A stretch of DNA of 11,379 nucleotides, from assembly GCA_902461565.1 (NCBI GenBank), contig CABPYL010000055.1:1-11379 (forward strand), given 5' to 3'. Positions 6,975 through 11,379 of this stretch are shown piece after piece; within the stretch, counting starts at the first letter, position 1; each line of letters starts with the position of its first letter. This stretch comes from an uncultured Porphyromonadaceae bacterium (GTDB lineage Bacteria; Bacteroidota; Bacteroidia; Bacteroidales; Muribaculaceae). The translations under genes were made by a program, and so were the position numbers. The notes beneath the pieces are model-generated. The model saw only the letters and a list, made by a program, of their open reading frames with translations, was not told where the DNA came from and did not search any database.

Positions 6975-7799
6975 TTATTCTATAGTGTCGTATTCTATAA
7001 AGACGGGTGCCCCAAACGGAAGTGTCTGCCATTCCGATTGACTCGCGTATCTAAAACGAGTCTTGCCGGTAAGAGGTACTGTCCGCATTATAAAATATTC
7101 TCCATAAAAATTTTCAAGGAATTCCAATTCAATATAATATTCTCCACTTTCCAGCATTAATTCTTCCGAGAAATCATAGGTAAAAAGTCCGCCGACAAGC
7201 TGCGTCTTGTCATATTCAACATATATTGGTTTTATGTTCTGCAAGTTATAACTGCTGTTATCTTTTCTATATATATTTATCCTAAATTTCATGCGGGAAA
7301 GAAGTCTGTCTCCTGTCAAGACGGTAAATCCCAACTTTTTAATCCATGCGCGTTTTTTTACTTTCATGGGTATCGCCAAACCTTGGCCTGCCGCTTTATA
7401 TCCTTCGATTTCTATATAAATAAAACCATTTCCATTTTTGCGTCCTGCGGTTTTATGTTTTATTCTCTGCGGTTTAACGAAAACATCATTCAGCCTGATT
7501 ATATCGTCAGCCAGAAAGATTGTATCAGGTATGTTTTTAATATCCTTTACAGCAAATACTTTGGCGACATAACCCACAGAAGAAATCCTGATAGAATCAT
7601 TTATATAATCTGCCGGTATATTCAAGATAAAATTACCCATAGAGTCGGTAACAGTACCAAGATTACGGTTAATAATACCGACACTGGCGTATATAACAGG
7701 CTTTTTGGTAGACTCAATTATTACAGTACGAGAATAAACTACAGAGAGATTTACTGATAATAGAATGAGGAAAGCTATGTTGCGAAATACTGATTCCAT
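6975..7799 (-). CDS. Secreted CarboxypepD_reg-like beta-sandwich protein
   Basis: This 274-residue protein has an N-terminal signal peptide (hydrophobic 8-22, probably cleaved after VYS at 21-23, no lipobox Cys), so it is predicted to be exported to the periplasm or beyond. Residues about 24-108 match the Bacteroidota carboxypeptidase-regulatory-like fold: K-P-V-I-Y-A-S-V at 33-40, a T-D-S-M-G-N-F turn at 51-57, S-S-V-G-Y at 73-77, and L-N-D-V-F-V-K-P closing the domain at 103-110. That domain usually precedes TonB-dependent receptor barrels, but here a beta-rich tail of about 160 residues follows and no plug or barrel is seen. The tail (about 126-274) is not recognised. The gene is A+T-richer than its neighbours. 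It starts 17 bases after the acetyltransferase stop, with AAAGGA 13 bases upstream, and is probably cotranscribed with it. Confidence 0.72.
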   Translation of the reverse strand: MESVFRNIAFLILLSVNLSVVYSRTVIIESTKKPVIYASVGIINRNLGTVTDSMGNFILNIPADYINDSIRISSVGYVAKVFAVKDIKNIPDTIFLADDIIRLNDVFVKPQRIKHKTAGRKNGNGFIYIEIEGYKAAGQGLAIPMKVKKRAWIKKLGFTVLTGDRLLSRMKFRINIYRKDNSSYNLQNIKPIYVEYDKTQLVGGLFTYDFSEELMLESGEYYIELEFLENFYGEYFIMRTVPLTGKTRFRYASQSEWQTLPFGAPVFIEYDTIE

Positions 7800-7816
7800 A
7801 ATACAATAATGATCCT

Positions 7817-8320
7817 TTACCCGAGCACAATCGATTTCTCGTATACCAGTCTTTTACCCCATATAAAATCACATTCACCAATATACAGATAATTTCTTTT
7901 CCCGAGAATGTGCTGCATAGGCTTGTTTTCAATGCCGGTGTCAATTCTGACAAAATCGGCCCCGATTTGTCGAGATTCGGACTCTGCAAAATCAAAAAGT
8001 CTGCCAGACATCCCCTTGCCTCTATAATCATCAGCCAAAGCTATCCGATGAAAAGCAACATACGATTTCTCGATATTCCATAATTCGGGATGTCGGTTAT
8101 ATTCTTTGTCATAAGTTGTTATAGCAACATATCCTACAACTTTGTCCTCATCAACAAGAACAAATCCGATGGAATTATGTATGTCCGATTCCAATAATGC
8201 AATAGAGGGATAACCATCCTCCCATTGCCTGAATCCGGCAATACGTTGAGCCAAACGTGCCTGCGAGAAAATCTGCATCACATCATCTATATCCGTGAAG
8301 GTGGCTTTTCGTAATTTCAT
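7817..8320 (-). CDS. GNAT family N-acetyltransferase
   Basis: A 167-residue GNAT-fold enzyme that would transfer an acyl group from acetyl-CoA to an amine; the substrate is unknown. Visible features are the N-terminal K-L-R-K-A-T-x-x-D-I-D-D-V (2-14), the Q-W-E-D-G-Y-P-S loop (32-39) seen in many Bacteroidota GNATs, strand beta-4 V-V-G-Y-V-A-I (61-67), and motif A H-R-I-A-L-A-D-D-Y-R-G-K-G (91-103) with the acetyl-CoA pyrophosphate-binding R-G-K-G loop. The C-terminal half holds N-K-P-M-Q-H-I-L-G and N-Y-L-Y-I-G, as expected for beta-6/7. The start at 8320 was preferred because the fold begins there. In-frame upstream ATGs at 8350 and 8404 would add Cys-rich, non-homologous residues and run through the candidate promoter. 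It heads a two-gene minus-strand unit. Confidence 0.85.
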   Translation of the reverse strand: MKLRKATFTDIDDVMQIFSQARLAQRIAGFRQWEDGYPSIALLESDIHNSIGFVLVDEDKVVGYVAITTYDKEYNRHPELWNIEKSYVAFHRIALADDYRGKGMSGRLFDFAESESRQIGADFVRIDTGIENKPMQHILGKRNYLYIGECDFIWGKRLVYEKSIVLG

Positions 8321-8333
8321 GTCCGAAATTACG
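8310..8333. repeat. Inverted repeat straddling the GNAT start codon
   Basis: CGTAATTTC (8310-8318) and GAAATTACG (8325-8333) are perfect 9-bp complements around a 6-base loop that holds two bases of the ATG at 8318-8320. As RNA it could fold over the initiation site. As DNA it could be a dimeric operator just downstream of the candidate promoter. The pattern is certain, but any function is inference. Confidence 0.5.
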
Positions 8334-8355
8334 CATAATCTGATTCTCATGCAAA

Positions 8356-8363
8356 CAAATTTA
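8356..8363 (-). promoter_or_regulatory. Candidate -7 box for the GNAT gene pair
   Basis: The minus strand reads TAAATTTG, an exact TAnnTTTG match. No good TTTG -33 box lies 19-21 bases upstream (only a T-rich TTTTA-type stretch). Initiation would fall near 8349, giving a leader of about 28 bases to the preferred ATG, or a nearly leaderless message if the ATG at 8350 is used. Confidence 0.45.
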
Positions 8364-8444
8364 CAGAAACACACAAAACACATATAAAATTGCAGCTTGA
8401 ACAAAAAAACGGAGCGGAGAAGATATAAAATAAATTATAATTGT

Positions 8445-8452
8445 TATATTTG
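8445..8452 (+). promoter_or_regulatory. Candidate -7 box for nfo
   Basis: TATATTTG matches TAnnTTTG exactly and lies 28 bases before the nfo ATG, a plausible position. A recognisable TTTG -33 element is missing; the expected area (8420-8428) is A+T-rich. Together with the minus-strand box at 8356-8363 this makes 8321-8480 a divergent promoter region. Confidence 0.45.
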
Positions 8453-8480
8453 CATAATTTTTAGGGAAAAGAATACGTAA

Positions 8481-9329
8481 ATGAAATATATAGGAGCGCA
8501 TATCGAAGGCGTGCCCCCTTTAGTCAACGCGCCGGAAACAGCTAATACACTGCATGCTACGGCATATTCTTTTTGTCCCATCGATGCCCGTCGGTGGTCA
8601 GATAAGCCATATTTGCAAGCCGACATCGATGCATTTATTGCCGCCAATCTTTCGTACGGCTACACGGCAGACAAGATTCTACCTCACGCGTCGCTCTTGG
8701 TGAACCTGTGTTCTCCGGACGCAAAAAAACTTAACCTTTCGAGGGTGTCGCTTGTCGACCAGATGAAACGGTGTGCTTCACTCGGTCTGAAATTGCTCAA
8801 CTTCCATCCCGGAGCAACTATCAATGAGATGACGGAAGATGATGGCGTTCGCCTTGTTGCCGAATCCATCAACTACGTACTCGACCGAACAAATGATGTT
8901 GTAGCCGTGATAGAAAATACAGCAGGGCAGGGTAGCAATATCGGCTATACCTTCAGTCAGCTGGCCGCGATAATCGATGCTGTCGAGGACAAAGACCGTG
9001 TGGGCGTCTGCATAGACACATGCCATGCCTCTGCCGCCGGCTACGATATGTCTACACCGGATGGCTACGATGCCGCATGGAAAGAGTTTGAAAACACAAT
9101 AGGTTTCCGATATCTGCGCGGTATGCACCTCAACGATGCCTTGAAACCGGCAGGATCGAGAATAGACCGGCACGCCTCTATCGGTGCCGGGACTATCGGA
9201 AGCGACTTTTTCGCTATGCTGATGGCCGACAGCCGCATGGACGGGATACCGATGATTTTAGAGACCCCCGACCCTCTGTTATGGAAAGCTGAAATAGAAT
9301 GGCTTAAGGCACGTTCTGTAAAGAATTAA
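8481..9329 (+). CDS. nfo: Endonuclease IV (deoxyribonuclease IV, AP endonuclease)
   Basis: A 282-residue TIM-barrel, tri-zinc AP endonuclease that nicks DNA 5' of abasic sites in base excision repair. The length and register equal E. coli Nfo (recalled sequence). All nine metal ligands fall at the same numbers: His69, His109, Glu145, Asp179, His182, His216, Asp229, His231 and Glu261. They lie in I-L-P-H, N-F-H-P-G, I-E-N-T-A-G-Q-G-S-N, C-I-D-T-C-H-A, G-M-H-L-N-D-A, D-R-H-A-S-I-G and L-E-T-P. Arg37, which probes the DNA, is kept, but the position of E. coli Tyr72 is Leu. The ATG at 8481 begins with the family-typical M-K-Y-I-G-A-H. A weak AGGGA lies about 14 bases upstream. The gene is followed after 35 bases by the MFS transporter, possibly as one transcript. 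Confidence 0.96.
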   Translation: MKYIGAHIEGVPPLVNAPETANTLHATAYSFCPIDARRWSDKPYLQADIDAFIAANLSYGYTADKILPHASLLVNLCSPDAKKLNLSRVSLVDQMKRCASLGLKLLNFHPGATINEMTEDDGVRLVAESINYVLDRTNDVVAVIENTAGQGSNIGYTFSQLAAIIDAVEDKDRVGVCIDTCHASAAGYDMSTPDGYDAAWKEFENTIGFRYLRGMHLNDALKPAGSRIDRHASIGAGTIGSDFFAMLMADSRMDGIPMILETPDPLLWKAEIEWLKARSVKN

Positions 9330-9364
9330 TTAATAATAATCATACTTACTCACCTTCGTCAAAC

Positions 9365-11176
9365 ATGAAAGAACAAAGAGATTTAAGTTTCTGGAAATTG
9401 TGGAATCTTAGCTTTGGATTCTTTGGCGTACAGATCGCGTACGCTCTCCAGAGTTCGCAGGTCAGCCGCATTTTCTCTACTATCGGAGCCGATCCGCACG
9501 ATCTGAGTTACTTCTGGATTCTCCCGCCACTGATGGGACTTATTGTACAGCCCATCGTAGGCAGTGCCAGCGACCGCACGTGGACACGTATAGGCCGCCG
9601 TCTTCCCTACCTTCTCTTAGGTGCCTTGGTTGCCATTATCGTAATGTGCTTCCTGCCTAACGCAGGTTCCTTAGGCCTTGGAATCAGCCAGGCTATTATT
9701 TTCGGTCTGATAATGCTTATGCTATTGGATACGAGCATCAACATGGCCATGCAACCCTTTAAGATGCTTGTAGGCGATATGGTAAATGAAAAACAGAAAG
9801 GCCTGGCATACTCAATCCAGTCTTTTCTATGCAACGCCGGCTCTGTAGTGGGCTATGTAGCGCCTTTCATACTCGCATGGTTCCTGAGCAATACCGCTCC
9901 TTCCGGCGAAGTTCCTCCGACGGTTACATGGTCGTTCTACATCGGCGCTGCAATCCTTGCGCTATGTGTGATATACACATTTGCAAAGGTTAAAGAAATG
10001 CCCCCCCATGAGTACGCCCAGTTCCACGGCATCGACGAAAAGAAAGAGGCTTCTGCACCCAAGGACAATATGTTCAAACTGCTTGTCAAGGCTCCCAAGG
10101 TATTCTGGACAGTCGGTATCGTGCAGTTCTTCTGTTGGGCCGCATTCCTGTATATGTGGACATATTCTACCGATGCTGTAGCCCTCCAGGCCTTCGAGGC
10201 CCCCTCGATGCAAGCTGTAAGCGGTGTAACAATCAACGGAGTCCATTATAGCGACAAATATATCTTCAACGGCGAGCGTCCCGTAATCGACAACGGCCAC
10301 CTGTCGCTCGCCGGTATCGAAGTGGACGGCAATTTCAGCCGCCCGCAAACGGTTGTTCTTGACGGCGACACCCTTATCGCGGGAGGGCATCCTGTCTCGG
10401 TAAACGGTATAGAAAAAATATCGGTAGAGCAGGGCGTCCTGGCAAATTCCGGGCAGATACTGAACATCGACGGGACTGAAATCGCTGTAGGCACACACGC
10501 AGTTACAGTTTCAGAACTGTCGCTCGTACAGCCGGGTACAAGACTCACCCTTGCGCATATTGCTTCGAAGGACGAGAATACCGGTGAGTATGTTCTCGAA
10601 CAAACTTCCGATCTTCCCGCCGTAAATTCGCCCAAGGAAATCGGACTTGAATACAGCACCTTACTGAACCCGGCCACCCCTCAGTACCAGAATGCAGGCG
10701 ACTGGAACGGCATATTGCTTGCCATACAGGGTATCGCCGCCGTTCTGTGGGCCGTAGTACTGGCAAGTTTCAGACATCGGCGCACCGCATATTCCGTCAG
10801 CCTTCTTATCGGTGCTGTCGGGTTCATGTCGGTGTTCTTCATTCATAACCAGTACATACTCTTTATCAGCTATGCGTTGATGGGATGTGCATGGGCAGCA
10901 ATGCTCTCGATGCCCTTTACGATACTCACCAACGCATTGTCGGGGGGCAATATAGGCACATACTTAGGCCTTTTCAACTGCACTATAACCATTCCGCAAA
11001 TTGTTGCAGCCCTATGCGGCGGCATGATTCTGCACTGTTTCCCGGCAGCATCCAACGGCGCGCCCCTAACCGTAGGAATGCTTTTCGTTTCGGGCGTTCT
11101 GCTTCTGCTCGGTGCAATATGTGTATGGTTTATCAAAGAAACTTTCGGCTCGCAGACAACGACAGCCAAAGCTTGA
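9365..11176 (+). CDS. SLC45/GPH-like MFS sugar transporter with large TM7-TM8 insertion
   Basis: This 603-residue inner-membrane carrier probably imports a sugar or glycoside by proton or cation symport; the substrate is unknown. Twelve segments can be placed: about 12-32, 50-66, 80-98, 106-126, 148-174, 187-207, 245-268, 447-468, 475-494, 496-520, 530-558 and 568-590. The loop after TM2 carries G-S-A-S-D-R-T-W-T-R-I-G-R-R-L-P-Y (66-82), the SLC45/GPH version of MFS motif A. The N-terminal W-x-L-W-N-L-S-F-G-F-F-G and Q-x-S-x-x-S-R-I-F are also typical. Family members are usually about 430-500 residues. The excess is an insertion at roughly 278-437, predicted periplasmic, rich in N-G, D-G and G-G turns. 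Joining its flanks (S-T-D-A-V-A before, Y-Q-N-A-G-D-W-N-G after) restores a normal TM7-TM8 loop. No Shine-Dalgarno sequence or separate promoter is evident. Confidence 0.88.
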   Translation: MKEQRDLSFWKLWNLSFGFFGVQIAYALQSSQVSRIFSTIGADPHDLSYFWILPPLMGLIVQPIVGSASDRTWTRIGRRLPYLLLGALVAIIVMCFLPNAGSLGLGISQAIIFGLIMLMLLDTSINMAMQPFKMLVGDMVNEKQKGLAYSIQSFLCNAGSVVGYVAPFILAWFLSNTAPSGEVPPTVTWSFYIGAAILALCVIYTFAKVKEMPPHEYAQFHGIDEKKEASAPKDNMFKLLVKAPKVFWTVGIVQFFCWAAFLYMWTYSTDAVALQAFEAPSMQAVSGVTINGVHYSDKYIFNGERPVIDNGHLSLAGIEVDGNFSRPQTVVLDGDTLIAGGHPVSVNGIEKISVEQGVLANSGQILNIDGTEIAVGTHAVTVSELSLVQPGTRLTLAHIASKDENTGEYVLEQTSDLPAVNSPKEIGLEYSTLLNPATPQYQNAGDWNGILLAIQGIAAVLWAVVLASFRHRRTAYSVSLLIGAVGFMSVFFIHNQYILFISYALMGCAWAAMLSMPFTILTNALSGGNIGTYLGLFNCTITIPQIVAALCGGMILHCFPAASNGAPLTVGMLFVSGVLLLLGAICVWFIKETFGSQTTTAKA

Positions 11177-11197
11177 TACCAAACCTAATAATATATT

Positions 11198-11238
11198 TAA
11201 AACAAGAGTCGCCTGCATGAAAGGTGGCTCTTGTTTTA
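11198..11238 (+). terminator. Rho-independent terminator after the MFS gene, possibly bidirectional
   Basis: Bases 11198-11213 pair with 11223-11238 (core AAAACAAGAG / CTCTTGTTTT, two G-U wobbles) around a 9-base loop. The right arm ends in T4 and leads into an A+T-rich stretch. The left arm gives an equivalent T run on the minus strand, so the hairpin could stop transcription from both sides. It lies 22 bases after the MFS stop. Confidence 0.85.
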
Positions 11239-11379
11239 TATAAAGGTCATAGAAAACCTGCATAAAATCCGGAATGTTCATTTTCGAGGCTTTTATTTGT
11301 TAATTATTTGAATAATTACTACTTTCCCATCTTTGACAGTTGAAGATGCTTATACAAAGACATACAGCGAGTTAGATAG
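11239..11379. other. A+T-rich tail with no supportable gene
   Basis: This stretch is A+T-rich and open frames are short on both strands. A minus-strand frame of 19 codons ending at 11293 and a plus-strand frame running off the window edge exist, but neither has a start, a ribosome-binding site or recognisable similarity. No TAnnTTTG promoter box was found. It may precede or follow a gene just outside the window. Confidence 0.5.

Noticed and set aside
8321..8404. 28-residue N-terminal extension of the GNAT protein
   Set aside because: Cys- and Phe-rich residues unlike GNAT N-termini, and the stretch contains the candidate promoter box. The fold begins at the ATG at 8318-8320.
10196..10675. 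MFS insertion as an IS or frameshift artefact
   Set aside because: The frame is open throughout, with no target duplication, no terminal repeats and base composition like the rest of the gene, so it is better read as an integral domain.
10246..10677. Minus-strand open frame opposite the MFS insertion
   Set aside because: Considered as an alternative explanation for the insertion, but its Ser/Pro/Thr-rich composition is that of a shadow frame. The plus frame is continuous with the transporter.
11293..11349. 19-codon minus-strand fragment ending in a Lys- and Ile-rich tail
   Set aside because: It looks faintly protein-like, but an in-frame stop lies at 11350-11352 and there is no start or homology.

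Overview
The window looks like chromosomal DNA from a Bacteroidales bacterium, plausibly a gut member of the Muribaculaceae or a relative. The support is threefold. Several intergenic regions carry the Bacteroidota-type promoter signature TTTG-N19/20-TAnnTTTG. Most start codons lack a good Shine-Dalgarno sequence. The gene families (DUF4250, NspC, CarboxypepD_reg-like secreted protein, SLC45-like MFS carrier) are typical of the group. Genus and species cannot be fixed from the sequence alone.

Left edge (1-655): the first 61 bases hold what is probably the last 19 codons of an insertion-sequence transposase. They are followed by a perfect 19-bp tandem duplication that may be the end of that element. 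A cluster of TGTTCACGA repeats comes next. On the minus strand a complete tRNA-Lys(CTT) unit is readable, with promoter, tRNA and intrinsic terminator. Beyond it lie a possible structured element ending in a T9 run and the promoter of the first plus-strand operon.

Plus-strand operon (656-6953): six genes are packed end to end: an EamA/DMT transporter, a 59-aa DUF4250 protein, a UvrD/PcrA helicase, carboxynorspermidine decarboxylase (nspC), a membrane-anchored family 2 glycosyltransferase and RadC. From DUF4250 onward every junction abuts or overlaps (TAG|ATG, ATGA, TGATG, ATGA), so translational coupling is likely. The cargo mixes DNA maintenance, polyamine synthesis and envelope functions with no obvious single pathway.

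Minus-strand pair (6975-8320): a GNAT acetyltransferase followed by a secreted CarboxypepD_reg-like protein. The second gene is visibly richer in A+T than its neighbours. The pair runs convergent to radC and divergent from nfo. A perfect 9-bp inverted repeat straddles the GNAT start codon.

Right part (8481-11379): endonuclease IV (nfo), with all nine metal ligands at the same residue numbers as in E. coli, and 35 bases later a 603-aa SLC45-like MFS sugar transporter. The transporter carries an apparent insertion of about 160 residues, rich in beta-turn motifs, between TM7 and TM8. That is the most unusual feature of the window. A strong hairpin terminator follows, then a short A+T-rich tail without a supportable gene.
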